DNA of 64,000 nt, from positions 124,001-188,000 of the forward strand of contig NZ_VRTZ01000001.1 in assembly GCF_008017545.1 (NCBI RefSeq). The letters run 5' to 3'. Below, piece after piece: positions 37,361 through 46,203 of this stretch (position 1 is its first letter; every line of letters starts with the position of its first letter). This DNA comes from Homoserinibacter sp. GY 40078. Its GTDB lineage: Bacteria > Actinomycetota > Actinomycetes > Actinomycetales > Microbacteriaceae. The position numbers and the translations under genes were made by a program. The notes under the pieces are model-generated. The model was not told the origin of the DNA, did not search any database, and was given only the letters and a program-made list of their open reading frames with translations.

Positions 37361-37380
37361 GATCAGGGGACGATCAGGGG
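37361..37380. promoter_or_regulatory. Direct repeat in divergent promoter of the PspC system
   Basis: GATCAGGGG occurs twice, at 37361-37369 and 37372-37380, an 11-bp (one helical turn) period. It lies in the 114-bp space between the kinase and PspC-protein genes and suits binding of a NarL-type regulator dimer. It is followed by the small inverted repeat GGGGTTCACCCC. Confidence 0.45.
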
Positions 37381-37425
37381 TTCACCCCATAGAGGGAGGA
37401 CCCGCGGCAACGCGACGATCGAGTC

Positions 37426-39126
37426 ATGGCATCGACCACCACACCGCATGACGCAGCTGACGGCGCCGACGCATCCGGCACCCCCGGCGCGACCACCACC
37501 GCGACTCCCCCGAACCCTGCTCCCTCGGAGGCGGGCTTCTTCACCTGGATCCGCAGCCTCGGCCTCTCCCGGCGTTCGGGATGGCTCGGCGGCGTGTGCG
37601 CGGGGCTCGCCGATGCGATCGGGATCGACCCGCTCATCGTGCGGGGAGTCGCGATCGTGCTGGGGGTCGTCGGCGCGCCGATTGCGCTCGTCTACGCGAT
37701 CGCCTGGCTGCTGCTGCCCGACGCGGGAGGCACCATCCACGCCCAAGAGCTCGGCCACGGCCGGGTCACGCGGGCGATCCCGGGCATCGCCGCCGTCTTC
37801 CTGGTGTCGTTCCTCCCGGTCACGCAGGGCTTCTGGTACACCGGTGCCCTCTACTGGTCGGACCTCGGATGGGGTGGCGCGATCGGACGCACCGTCTGGA
37901 CGGGCGTCCTGCTCGTCGGTGCCGTGCTCCTCGTCGTCTGGCTGGCGCGGCGCGCCTCACACGACGTGGGCACGACCCCTGCGACGACAGACGACCGTCC
38001 CGACACGATCCCCACCCTCCCCGCCGGCGACACAGCGCGCTCCGAAGCCGCCGCAGTCGTCGACTCCGAAACCGCGTCGGTCGCGGTCGCGACCGCACCC
38101 GCCGCGGTCGCGACCGACGCCACCCCCGTCGCCCAACCCGCCACCGAATCCCTCGCAGAGCCGGGCGAACCGCCCGCGCCCCCCGCGGATGCCGACGCGG
38201 ACGAGCTCGCGGCGTGGAAGCGCAGCCAAGACGAGTGGCAACGCCAGCGGGCGGTGTGGGCGGCCGATCAGCGCCGCACCGATCGCGAACGTCGCCAGGC
38301 CGAGGCGCACGCGCGCGCCGTTGAGGCCGCGGAGGCCGCACGTGAACGAGCGCGCATCCGGCGACTCACCCGACCCCGCGCGAGCGCCGGGGTCGTGTTC
38401 CTCGTGCTGGGGATCGGCCTGCTCGCCTCCGCGGCCGCCGCCCTTGGTGCGTCGACCTCCGCCGGCACCCGCGGGGCCGAGTGGGCGATCGGCGCATCCG
38501 TGCTCGTCCTCGTGCTGGGCGCGGGCACCGTGATCGTCGCCCTGGCGCGTCGCCGCAGCGGCGCCCTCGGATTCTTCTCCCTGCTGTCCGTATTCGGCTT
38601 GCTGGTCGCTCTCGTCATCCCCACCGACCGGGCCGGCCTGCCGCTCGGGTCGTACTTCGCGGTCGACACCAATCACGACGGCAACTACTGGCAGCTGGCC
38701 GGCAACACCGAGCTGTACATGACCGGCAACGAGACGGGAACGACGGTCGACCTGTGGCAGTACGCGGGTACCGTACACGTGACCGTGAGTCCGGATGCCG
38801 TGGTGCGGATCGAGTACTCCGCGGCGGACTCGAACGGCCGCGTATGGGTCGGCCAATCCTCCGGCGGGGACTACCGCACCGCGAGCTACGGAGTGAACGA
38901 CAGACTCGACCTCCAGGTCGGTGAGGGGGAGCCGGATCTCGTGCTGCGCCTGTGGGGCGGCCCCTGGACCACGCTGGCCGTGGATCTCAGCGACGATCCG
39001 GATGGCTTCGCCACCCTCGACCCCCTGCCCGACCAGCTGAGGCAATCGAACAGCGACGGCGAGGTCCGATTCCTCGACCCCGAATCGATCACGTCCGGCA
39101 CCGCCACCGAAGGAGTGACCCCGTGA
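37426..39126 (+). CDS. PspC domain-containing membrane protein
   Basis: A 566-aa protein. The PspC domain (GLSRRSGWLGGVCAGLADAI, about residues 45-105) with its membrane helices is followed by two more helices, a long Ala/Pro/Thr-rich charged cytoplasmic linker (about 190-305), four more helices and a C-terminal extracytoplasmic beta-rich domain (GNTELYMTGNETGTTVDLWQ). It is divergent from the PspC-kinase gene. GACGAT is six bases before the ATG. Likely part of an envelope-stress response. The membrane topology is predicted only. Confidence 0.88.
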   Translation: MASTTTPHDAADGADASGTPGATTTATPPNPAPSEAGFFTWIRSLGLSRRSGWLGGVCAGLADAIGIDPLIVRGVAIVLGVVGAPIALVYAIAWLLLPDAGGTIHAQELGHGRVTRAIPGIAAVFLVSFLPVTQGFWYTGALYWSDLGWGGAIGRTVWTGVLLVGAVLLVVWLARRASHDVGTTPATTDDRPDTIPTLPAGDTARSEAAAVVDSETASVAVATAPAAVATDATPVAQPATESLAEPGEPPAPPADADADELAAWKRSQDEWQRQRAVWAADQRRTDRERRQAEAHARAVEAAEAARERARIRRLTRPRASAGVVFLVLGIGLLASAAAALGASTSAGTRGAEWAIGASVLVLVLGAGTVIVALARRRSGALGFFSLLSVFGLLVALVIPTDRAGLPLGSYFAVDTNHDGNYWQLAGNTELYMTGNETGTTVDLWQYAGTVHVTVSPDAVVRIEYSAADSNGRVWVGQSSGGDYRTASYGVNDRLDLQVGEGEPDLVLRLWGGPWTTLAVDLSDDPDGFATLDPLPDQLRQSNSDGEVRFLDPESITSGTATEGVTP

Positions 39127-39509
39127 CCCACCACCGTGAGACCCGCGCGTCGGAGAGCGACGGAACCGACGCGACCACCACCCCGATCGACGGCCCCCTC
39201 ACCTCGGGCCCGGAGCACGAGGCATCCGCCTCATCCGCCGCCTCGCCCACCGCCGACGCACCCGCGTTGCGCCCGCGGATCCGGGTGGGTGCGCTGCTCT
39301 GGGGCCTCGTGCTCGTCGCCGTGGGCGCGACGACGCTCTGGATCGCGACCTCACGCGACCGTCGGGCCGCCACGCTCGACGCCCTCGTCGGTCTCGACCC
39401 GCTCGGCTGGAGCGTGATCGCAGTCATCGTCGTCGGCGGGATCATCACGCTCATCGCCCTCGCCGCGGTGCTTCGCCGGCTGCAGCCCTCGAACCGCGTC
39501 CCGAACTGA
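39123..39509 (+). CDS. Small two-helix membrane protein coupled to PspC protein
   Basis: A 128-aa protein with a Thr/Ala-rich N terminus and two transmembrane helices (VGALLWGLVLVAVGATTLWI and WSVIAVIVVGGIITLIALAA). The GTG start overlaps the PspC gene stop by four bases (GTGA), with AGGAG (39111-39115) seven bases upstream. Function unknown; it likely acts with the PspC protein. Confidence 0.75.
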   Translation: MTHHRETRASESDGTDATTTPIDGPLTSGPEHEASASSAASPTADAPALRPRIRVGALLWGLVLVAVGATTLWIATSRDRRAATLDALVGLDPLGWSVIAVIVVGGIITLIALAAVLRRLQPSNRVPN

Positions 39510-39590
39510 TCCGCGCGTCCACCGTTCGGTGGATGCCCGCCCCACCGACCGGCAGTGGCGCGCGGCACCGCCGGGGGCGAGGGTGGACTC

Positions 39591-40463
39591 ATGATCAGCG
39601 AGAACGTTGTCGAGGTACGCGGCCTCCGCAAGACCTACAAGGGCCTGGAGGCGGTGCGCGGCATCGACTTCGACATCCGGCGCGGAGAGACCTTCGCCCT
39701 GCTCGGGCCCAACGGCGCCGGCAAGTCCACGACCATCGAGATCCTCGAGGGATACCGCGACCGCACGGGTGGTGAGGTCAGCGTGCTCGGCGCCGACCCG
39801 CAACACGGCGGCCTCGCCTGGAAGGCGCGACTCGGGATCGTCCTGCAGTCGACCGGCGAGTCCGGCACCGCGACGGTGCGCGAGCAGCTGCGGCACTTCG
39901 CGGGTTACTACCCGGATCCGCGGGATGTCGACGAGGTGATCGCGGCCGTCGGCCTCACCGAGAAGGCGGGCACCCGGATCTCGAAGCTCTCGGGTGGTCA
40001 GAAGCGCCGCGTCGATGTCGCGCTCGGCATCATCGGGCGGCCCGAACTGCTGTTCCTCGACGAGCCGACGACGGGCTTCGACCCGGAGGCGCGCCGCCAG
40101 TTCTGGGGTCTCATCCGCGCGCTGCGCGACGAGGGCACGAGCATCCTGCTCACCACCCACTACCTCGACGAGGCGCAGCAGCTCGCCGATCGCGGCGGCA
40201 TCATCGCCCATGGCGAGCTCGTCGCGATGGGCCCGATCGACGAGCTCGGCGGCGCGGATGCGCGAGTGCCGATCGTGCGCTGGATCCGAGACGGCGTGCT
40301 CCACGAGGAGCGCACACGCGAACCCGGCGCCCTCGTCGCACGGCTCGCCGCCGCGGGAGAGCCGGAGCGCCTCGAGGTCATCCGTCCGAGCCTCGAAGAC
40401 ATCTACCTGGACCTCGTCGGCGAGACCGACGCGATCCCCATGAACGAAGGGAGCGCGCGATGA
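39591..40463 (+). CDS. ABC-2 type exporter ATP-binding protein (DrrA-like)
   Basis: A 290-aa ATPase: Walker A GPNGAGKST, signature LSGGQKRRVDVALG, Walker B LLFLDEPTTGFDPEARR, and the H-loop TTHYLDEAQQLADRGGII. The C-terminal domain is of the daunorubicin-resistance type. Overlaps the permease gene by four bases. The start at 39591 has GAGGGT six bases upstream. First gene of a four-gene operon with permease, kinase and regulator. Confidence 0.93.
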   Translation: MISENVVEVRGLRKTYKGLEAVRGIDFDIRRGETFALLGPNGAGKSTTIEILEGYRDRTGGEVSVLGADPQHGGLAWKARLGIVLQSTGESGTATVREQLRHFAGYYPDPRDVDEVIAAVGLTEKAGTRISKLSGGQKRRVDVALGIIGRPELLFLDEPTTGFDPEARRQFWGLIRALRDEGTSILLTTHYLDEAQQLADRGGIIAHGELVAMGPIDELGGADARVPIVRWIRDGVLHEERTREPGALVARLAAAGEPERLEVIRPSLEDIYLDLVGETDAIPMNEGSAR

Positions 40464-41296
40464 GCGCCACCATCACCCGACCCGCCCCCGACCGCACCCT
40501 GCGGCTCGGCATCTCCCGCGCCGGGTACGAGATCCGCTCCTACTTCCGGCAGGGCGACACGGTGTTCTTCACCTTCCTGTTCCCGCTGCTGATGCTCACG
40601 ATCTTCTCGGTCGCGTTCAGCGACAGCGACTTCGGGCAGACACCGGACGGCGACCCGGTCACGGCGGCGCAGTACTACCTCCCCGCGATGCTGGCGGCCG
40701 GCGTGCTGCTCTCGGGCCTGCAGAACATGGCGATCGACATCGCCGTGGAGAAGGGCGACGGCACGCTCAAGCGGCTCGCGGGGTCTCCCCTCTCACCGGT
40801 CAGCTACTTCATCGGCAAGATCGGTCAGGTGCTCGTGACGGCCGTCCTCCAGGCGGCACTCCTCATCACGGTCGCACTCGTCGTATTCGGCGTGCCGCTG
40901 CCCACCGAGCCGGAGCGGTGGCTCACCTTCGCGTGGGTGTTCCTGCTCGGGGTGACGACCTGTTCGATCCTCGGCATCGGACTCTCGGGGGTGCCGCGCT
41001 CGGGCAAGAGCGCATCCGCCGTCATCATCCCCATCGTGCTCGTGCTGCAGTTCATCTCGGGTGTCTACATCCAGTTCTCGGCGCTCCCCGAGTGGCTGCA
41101 GAACGTCGCGAACCTCTTCCCGCTCGCGTGGCTCGCCCACGGCATGCGCGCGGTGTTCCTGCCCGAGAGCTATTCCGCGCTCGAGCAGGGCGGCGAGTGG
41201 AACCTCGCCGGCATCGCGATCGCGTGCGGCATCTGGCTCGTCGTAGGGCTCATCGCGACCCGCGCCACGTTCCGCTGGATCCGCAAGGATGGCTGA
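40460..41296 (+). CDS. ABC-2 type exporter permease (DrrB-like)
   Basis: A 278-aa membrane protein with six predicted helices and the ABC-2 signature region (GTLKRLAGSPLSPVSYFIGK, then FPLAWLAHGMRAVFLPE). It partners with the ATPase just upstream to export a drug or lipid. It ends one base before the histidine kinase start, so the exporter and its two-component regulator are one operon. Confidence 0.92.
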   Translation: MSATITRPAPDRTLRLGISRAGYEIRSYFRQGDTVFFTFLFPLLMLTIFSVAFSDSDFGQTPDGDPVTAAQYYLPAMLAAGVLLSGLQNMAIDIAVEKGDGTLKRLAGSPLSPVSYFIGKIGQVLVTAVLQAALLITVALVVFGVPLPTEPERWLTFAWVFLLGVTTCSILGIGLSGVPRSGKSASAVIIPIVLVLQFISGVYIQFSALPEWLQNVANLFPLAWLAHGMRAVFLPESYSALEQGGEWNLAGIAIACGIWLVVGLIATRATFRWIRKDG

Positions 41297-42439
41297 ATGG
41301 TGACATCGCGGTGGTGGTTCGCCGTGCTCGGCGGAGCGACCGTCGGCCCGGTGCTCCTGCTGGTGCTTCTCGCTGCGCCGCCCACCGCGATCACCGTCGC
41401 CGCGGGAGTCGGGGCGGGGTACGCCCTCGTCTTCCTGCTGACCCGCACGCGAGTGCGCGAGGGCAATGCGGCGGCGATCACCCTCATCGCGGCGACGGCG
41501 CTCTACGCGGGCGCCCTCACTGCCGTGGAACCGGTTCTGGCGATCACCCAGGCCATCGCGTATCCGATCGTCTGGACCGCGTCGTGCGGAATCCGCCAGG
41601 CGATCATCGGCAGCGGCGGAGTCGCACTCGCGGCGGGCGCGGGATTCGTCGTGAGCCTCGGAACGGATGGCACGGCGCTCGCGCAAACAGCGCTGACCCA
41701 GACGTTGAGCTTCGGTTTCGCCGTGATCATGGGGCTCTGGATCACCCGGATCGCGGCCCTCGGCGACGAGAAGGCGCGACTGCTCGACGAGCTGACCGCC
41801 GCCCAGAGCGAGCTCGCGGCGCTTCACAGGGACGCGGGGATCACCTCCGAGCGCGCACGGCTCGCCCGCGAGGTCCACGACACGGTCGCCCAGTCGCTCA
41901 CGGGTCTCGTGCTGCTCGCCCAGCGCGCGCGGCGGTCGCACGCGAGCGGCGCCCTCGACGACGACACACTCGAGCTCATCGAGACGGGCGCTCGGGACGC
42001 GCTCGCCGAGACCCGCGCCCTGGTCGCCGCGTCGGCCCCCGTCGAGCTCACGCAGGGCGGGCTCTCGGAGGCCCTCTCGCGGCTCGCCGCGCGCTTCGAG
42101 CGCGAGACGCAGATCCGGGTCGAGGTGGACGCAGCCATCGGCACACCCCTCGAACGCGACGCGGAGGTCGTGCTGCTGCGGTGCGCCCAGGAGGCCCTCG
42201 CGAACATCCGCAAGCACTCGGGCGCGTCGCACGCACACGTGGAGGTGCGCACCCGGGCGGATGCGGCGACCCTCGTCGTCTCGGACGACGGGCGCGGCTT
42301 CCCCGACGACTGGGTGCCCGGATTCGGGCTGTCGGGTCTGCGCGAGCGGCTGGCGCTCGCCGACGGGACCCTCGAGCACTCGAGTGCGGCTGGCCGGACG
42401 GCGCTCACCGCGACGATCCGGATCGGGGCAGCCGGATGA
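41297..42439 (+). CDS. Sensor histidine kinase (HisKA_3 type)
   Basis: A 380-aa kinase with five or six N-terminal transmembrane helices and no extracytoplasmic domain, so it senses within the membrane. A short coiled coil leads to H194 in REVHDTVAQSL, and a C-terminal HATPase domain (VVSDDGRGFPDDWVPGFGLS). This intramembrane-sensing plan is typical of kinases that control neighbouring ABC drug exporters. Confidence 0.92.
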   Translation: MVTSRWWFAVLGGATVGPVLLLVLLAAPPTAITVAAGVGAGYALVFLLTRTRVREGNAAAITLIAATALYAGALTAVEPVLAITQAIAYPIVWTASCGIRQAIIGSGGVALAAGAGFVVSLGTDGTALAQTALTQTLSFGFAVIMGLWITRIAALGDEKARLLDELTAAQSELAALHRDAGITSERARLAREVHDTVAQSLTGLVLLAQRARRSHASGALDDDTLELIETGARDALAETRALVAASAPVELTQGGLSEALSRLAARFERETQIRVEVDAAIGTPLERDAEVVLLRCAQEALANIRKHSGASHAHVEVRTRADAATLVVSDDGRGFPDDWVPGFGLSGLRERLALADGTLEHSSAAGRTALTATIRIGAAG

Positions 42440-43059
42440 TCCGGCTGCTCGTGGTGGATGACCACCCCGTGGTGCGAGCGGGAATCGTGGCCCTGCTCGA
42501 TGCGGCCCCCGACATCGAGATCGTGGGGACCGCCGCGGGAGGCGAGGAAGCACTCGCGCTCGTTCCGTCGACCCACCCCGACATCGTGGTCATGGATCTC
42601 CGGATGCCGGGCATCGACGGCGACGAGGCGACCGCGCGCATCCTCGCCGCGCATCCTGGGGTGCGGGTGCTGATCCTCACGACCTACGAATCGGACGACG
42701 CGATCCTCGCGGCGATCGCGGCCGGCGCGAGCGGATACCTGCTGAAGGCCGCCCCGGAGGAGGAACTGCTCGCCGGGGTCCGCGCGGTCGCGGCGGGCGA
42801 GGTGGCACTCGCGCCGAGCGTGAGCCGGATGCTGGTCGCCCGCACCCGGGCGCCCGAGCAGCCCGCCGTCGTGTTGAGCGCGCGCGAGCGGGAGGTGCTG
42901 CAGCTGGTTGCGGCGGGACTCTCGAACCGCGAGATCGGCGAGCGCATCCACCTCGGCGAGGCGACGGTGAAGACCCACCTGCTGCACGCGTTCGCGAAGC
43001 TCGAGGTGAGCGACCGCACCCGCGCGGTCACGCGGGCGATGGAGCTACGGCTGCTCTGA
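42436..43059 (+). CDS. NarL/LuxR-type response regulator
   Basis: A 207-aa regulator: receiver with D54 (VVMDLRMPGIDG) and K in SGYLLKAAPEEE, then a LuxR helix-turn-helix (LSAREREVLQLVAAGLSNRE). It overlaps its kinase gene by four bases (ATGA) and closes the exporter operon. It probably controls the ABC genes at the head of the operon. Confidence 0.94.
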   Translation: MIRLLVVDDHPVVRAGIVALLDAAPDIEIVGTAAGGEEALALVPSTHPDIVVMDLRMPGIDGDEATARILAAHPGVRVLILTTYESDDAILAAIAAGASGYLLKAAPEEELLAGVRAVAAGEVALAPSVSRMLVARTRAPEQPAVVLSAREREVLQLVAAGLSNREIGERIHLGEATVKTHLLHAFAKLEVSDRTRAVTRAMELRLL

Positions 43060-43077
43060 ACTGCGGCGGCGCAGCCT

Positions 43078-43965
43078 TCAGAGCAAAGGCGAGACCTCGC
43101 CCCAGCTCGGCATCGACGGGGAGGCTCCCTCGCGGGTCGTCGCGATCGCGGCGGCCACCGATGCGGCGCGCAGTGCGTCGGGCTCGGTGGAGCCAGCCGC
43201 GAGCCGCGCGACGAGCACGCCCGTGAAGGTGTCGCCCGCGCCGGTCGTGTCGACGGGGGTCACGGCGTGCGCGGGAACCTCGGCGACGACCTCTCCGCCA
43301 CGAGCGACGAGCGCTCCCTGCGATCCCCGGGTGACGACGACGAGCCCCGCGCGCGTGCTGAGGGCGCGCGCCGCCTCGGCCTCGTCGTCGACCCCAGCGA
43401 GCTCTCGCGCCTCCTGCGCGTTCGGCACGAGGATGTCCACGTCGTCGAGGAAGCCCTCCGGAAGCGGCTGCGCGGGTGCGGGCGTGACGACGGTCGTCAC
43501 CCCCGCGGCGCGGGCGACGGCGACGGCTTCCGCGACGAGCGGCATCGGCCGCTCGAACTGCACCATGAGATATGCGGCCGCACGGATGATGGAGAGGGCG
43601 GCCTCGTCGAGCGCCAGCCGCACCCCGTTCGCGTCGGGCACGACGACGATCGCGTTCTCGCCTCCGTCGACCACCGAGATATGCGCGGTGCCGGTCGGCG
43701 CGTCGACGGTCGCGATTCCCGACACGTCGATGCCGTCGGCATCGAGCGTCGCGCGGAGCTCGCGGCCAAATGCGTCGGCGCCGACGGCCCCGAGGAACGC
43801 GACCTCCGCCCCGGCCCGCGCCGCGGCGATGGCCTGGTTGAGGCCCTTGCCCCCGGGCACCGTGCGGAACGAGCTGCCGAACATCGTCTCGCCCAGTCGC
43901 GGGAGGCGTGGCTGGCGCACGACCAGGTCCATGTTCGCGCTGCCGAGCACGACGACCCGACTCAC
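43078..43965 (-). CDS. rbsK: Ribokinase
   Basis: A 295-aa PfkB-family kinase: VVLGSANMDLVVRQPRLPRL at the N terminus, GGKGLNQAIAAARAGAEVAF for substrate binding, and the anion hole/catalytic DTTGAGDTFTGVLVARL. It phosphorylates ribose or a related pentose or nucleoside sugar. GTG start overlapping the murB stop by four bases. Its linkage to murB appears to be chance co-transcription. Confidence 0.88.
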   Translation of the reverse strand: MSRVVVLGSANMDLVVRQPRLPRLGETMFGSSFRTVPGGKGLNQAIAAARAGAEVAFLGAVGADAFGRELRATLDADGIDVSGIATVDAPTGTAHISVVDGGENAIVVVPDANGVRLALDEAALSIIRAAAYLMVQFERPMPLVAEAVAVARAAGVTTVVTPAPAQPLPEGFLDDVDILVPNAQEARELAGVDDEAEAARALSTRAGLVVVTRGSQGALVARGGEVVAEVPAHAVTPVDTTGAGDTFTGVLVARLAAGSTEPDALRAASVAAAIATTREGASPSMPSWGEVSPLL

Positions 43966-45050
43966 AGTTCGATTCCCACCAGCACGGGCTCCGGATGCAG
44001 CCGCACGCCGAACTCGGCGAGTACGCGGGTCTGCACATAGCCCGCGAGCTGCATGACGTCGTGCGCGGTCGCCCCGCCTCGGTTCACGATCGCGAGCGTG
44101 TGCTTCGACGAGATCGCGGCGCCCGACCCCGGTAGGGCGAATCCACGGGTGATCCCCGCGCGCTCGATGAGCCACGCCGCCGACAGCTTCACCTGGTACT
44201 CGGCCGACGGGAGCGGAGGGACGGCCTCGCCGGGCGCGATCACGCGGTCGTCTTCGGCGGGCTCCACCGGATACCGTGGCGCTTCGGCGGGCAGCGCGCG
44301 GGCGAACGACTCCGAGACGATCGGATTGGTGAAGAACGACCCGGCGCTCACCGAGTCGGGGTCGTCGGGATTCAGCACCATCCCCTTCGAGGCGCGCAAT
44401 GCGAGCACGGCCCGGCGCGCGTCGGCGACGGGGACCCGTTCGCCGAGCTCGACCCCGAGCGCGGACGCCAGCTGTGCGTATGCGACGGGGCCCGACCATC
44501 CGCCGGCATCGAGGTCCACCTCGACCGCTAGCACGACGCCCGCACGACCGCGCTTCAGCTCGCTCGTGCGGTAGCCGAGGCCGAGCTCGCGCGCGTCGAG
44601 ACGGACCACGTCGCCCGTGAGGTAGTCGAGGAAGTCGATGCCCACGAGGCGCTCGCCGAGCTCCTGCCCGTAGGCGCCGATGTTCTGCACGGGAGCGGCG
44701 CCGACCGTGCCGGGGATGCCGCTCAGCGCCTCGATCCCCGAGAGACCGGCGTCGACCGTGGCTGCGACGAAGGCGTCCCAGTTCTCTCCCGCGGCCGCAC
44801 GCACGCGCGCGTGGTGGCCATCCGCGTCGATGGACACGTCGATGCCGCGCGTGACGACCCGGATCACGGTGCCATCGAATCCTTCGTCGGCGATCACGAC
44901 GTTCGAGCCGCCGCCGAGCACGAGCACCTCGTCGCCGCTCGCCCACGCGTCGCGCGTGGCCTCAACCAACAGCTCTCGGGTGGCGGGCTCGAGGATCTTC
45001 TCGGCGGGTCCGCCGACGCGGAGCGTGGTGTGCGCGGCGAGGTCGGGCAC
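43962..45050 (-). CDS. murB: UDP-N-acetylenolpyruvoylglucosamine reductase
   Basis: A 362-aa cytoplasmic flavoenzyme that makes UDP-MurNAc in peptidoglycan synthesis. The FAD domain shows TTLRVGGPAEKI and LGGGSNVVIADEGFDGTVIR; the active-site region has IPGTVGAAPVQNIGAYGQE and the proton-donor serine in SVSAGSFFTNPI; the C terminus has EFGVRLHPEPVLVG. I chose the GTG at 45050, two bases after the upstream stop, as the start that gives the family N terminus. Confidence 0.95.
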   Translation of the reverse strand: MPDLAAHTTLRVGGPAEKILEPATRELLVEATRDAWASGDEVLVLGGGSNVVIADEGFDGTVIRVVTRGIDVSIDADGHHARVRAAAGENWDAFVAATVDAGLSGIEALSGIPGTVGAAPVQNIGAYGQELGERLVGIDFLDYLTGDVVRLDARELGLGYRTSELKRGRAGVVLAVEVDLDAGGWSGPVAYAQLASALGVELGERVPVADARRAVLALRASKGMVLNPDDPDSVSAGSFFTNPIVSESFARALPAEAPRYPVEPAEDDRVIAPGEAVPPLPSAEYQVKLSAAWLIERAGITRGFALPGSGAAISSKHTLAIVNRGGATAHDVMQLAGYVQTRVLAEFGVRLHPEPVLVGIEL

Positions 45051-45052
45051 GG

Positions 45053-45475
45053 TCAGCCGTCCAGGCGCACGACCACCTGGGCCTTGCCGAGCACGGTGTC
45101 GCCCTGGAAGGTGACGGTCAGGTCGATGCGAGCTCCTGCCTCGTCGAGGCGCCCCACCTTCGCGACGACCGCGACGGTCGCCCCGTCGGTCGGATCCACG
45201 ATCACCGGACGCGTGAACCGCACCTGGTAGTCGAGCACGCGACCGGCGTCGCCCAGCAAGTCGACGACGGGCTGCACGGCGAGGCCCATGGTGAGCATGC
45301 CGTGCGCGAGCACGCCCGGCAGGCCCACCTGCGCGGCGACGTCGTCGCGGTAGTGGATGGGGTTGAAGTCGCCGGATGCGCCGGCGTACCGCACAAGCGA
45401 GTCGCGCGTGAGGAGGAACTCGGCCTCGGCGACGACATCGCCGACGGTGAGCGCGGAGAGCTGCGGGGCGGTCAT
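45053..45475 (-). CDS. MaoC-family (R)-hydratase, HadB-like
   Basis: A 140-aa hot-dog protein with the hydratase-2 motif GDFNPIHYRDDVAA (Asp and His) followed by GLPGVLAHGML. With the next gene it probably forms an HadAB-like 3-hydroxyacyl dehydratase. The gene overlaps its partner by four bases and lies two bases before murB, an arrangement known from other actinobacteria. Its substrate here is not known. Confidence 0.85.
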   Translation of the reverse strand: MTAPQLSALTVGDVVAEAEFLLTRDSLVRYAGASGDFNPIHYRDDVAAQVGLPGVLAHGMLTMGLAVQPVVDLLGDAGRVLDYQVRFTRPVIVDPTDGATVAVVAKVGRLDEAGARIDLTVTFQGDTVLGKAQVVVRLDG

Positions 45476-45918
45476 TCGTCACCTCGCACGACGAGGGTGG
45501 AGGTGGCGGTCACCACGTGCTCGCCGCCCGCATCTGCGACGAGCGCATCGGCGGTCACCATCGAGTGCCCGCCGAGGGTCTTCACGCTCGTGACGGTCAA
45601 GACGGCGGTCAGCTCGTCGCCCGCGACGATCGGACGCGTGAAAGAGAATCGCTGATCACCGTGGACCACGCGGCTGAAGTCGATGCCCGCATCCGGGTCG
45701 GCCAGCAGCTGTGCGAGGGCGTGCTCCTGCACGACGACGGCGAAGGTCGGCGGTGCGACGACGTCCGGATAGCCGGCAGCTTCCGCCGCGTCCGGGTCGT
45801 GGTGGAGGGGGCTCGTCGCGAACACGGCGCGCGCGAACTCGCGCACCTTCTCGCGGCCCACGAGGTAGGGGGCCGTCGGCGGGAAGCTCCGGCCCTGGAG
45901 TTCGGGGTTGACGCTCAC
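45472..45918 (-). CDS. MaoC-like dehydratase N-terminal-domain protein, HadA-like (UPF0336)
   Basis: A 148-aa hot-dog protein (YLVGREKVREFARAVFATSP then VVAPPTFAVVVQEHALAQLL) lacking the hydratase motif itself, as in HadA, which pairs with the catalytic HadB. It begins with GTG; TAGGCT is six bases upstream, so leaderless. It heads the hadA-hadB-murB-rbsK unit. Confidence 0.82.
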   Translation of the reverse strand: MSVNPELQGRSFPPTAPYLVGREKVREFARAVFATSPLHHDPDAAEAAGYPDVVAPPTFAVVVQEHALAQLLADPDAGIDFSRVVHGDQRFSFTRPIVAGDELTAVLTVTSVKTLGGHSMVTADALVADAGGEHVVTATSTLVVRGDE

Positions 45919-45978
45919 CCGACGAGCCTACCGAGGCCCGGTGGTGGGAGGGGCGGGCGGGGGAACCCCGAACAACAA

Positions 45979-46011
45979 GGAACCCCGGCGCCGCAGGGGC
46001 ACCGGGGTTCC
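45979..46011 (-). terminator. Terminator after the 26-aa gene
   Basis: GGAACCCCGG and CCGGGGTTCC form a perfect 10-bp stem with a 13-base loop. It ends 23 bases beyond the stop codon of the small gene and separates it from the hadA promoter. Confidence 0.8.
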
Positions 46012-46033
46012 GGGGGGTCTGGTGGGTTCTGCC

Positions 46034-46114
46034 TTACTGGCAGGACTCGCAGTACAGGTCGTCCATCGGGTCGACCGGAACCGCGTAGCCACCGACGGTG
46101 TCGACGTCGTTCAT
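46034..46114 (-). CDS. 26-aa peptide with C-terminal CxxC (unknown function)
   Basis: The peptide is MNDVDTVGGYAVPVDPMDDL followed by YCESCQ. It has its own signals: a ribosome-binding site GGGAGAG five bases before the ATG, a promoter (46174-46203), a leader hairpin and a terminator. The C-terminal Cys-x-x-Cys could bind a metal or form a disulfide. I do not recognise a family. No processing enzymes are adjacent, so a RiPP precursor is only one option; a leader peptide or metal-binding small protein are others. The reading frame is too short for the usual gene finders. Confidence 0.72.
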   Translation of the reverse strand: MNDVDTVGGYAVPVDPMDDLYCESCQ

Positions 46115-46148
46115 GGCACTCTCCCTTGAAGTCTGTACAGGTGGTTTT

Positions 46149-46164
46149 CCGGGGCGAGCCCCGG
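46149..46164 (-). other. Leader hairpin of the 26-aa gene
   Basis: CCGGGGCGAGCCCCGG is a perfect 7-bp stem with a 2-base loop. It is about 35 bases upstream of the ATG and near the predicted transcription start, so it would be at the 5-prime end of the mRNA and could stabilise it. Confidence 0.55.
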
Positions 46165-46173
46165 TGGGTACTC

Positions 46174-46203
46174 ACTATATAACGGGAATTCCACGATTGT
46201 CAT
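46174..46203 (-). promoter_or_regulatory. Promoter of the 26-aa gene
   Basis: On the minus strand ATGACA (-35, 46198-46203) and TATAGT (-10, 46174-46179) are 18 bases apart. This is one of the best sigma-70-type promoters in the window and supports strong expression of the small gene. Confidence 0.6.

Noticed and set aside
46034-46114. RiPP biosynthetic cluster around the 26-aa gene
   Set aside because: None of the neighbouring genes encodes a radical-SAM, cyclase, lanthipeptide or peptidase enzyme for such a role.
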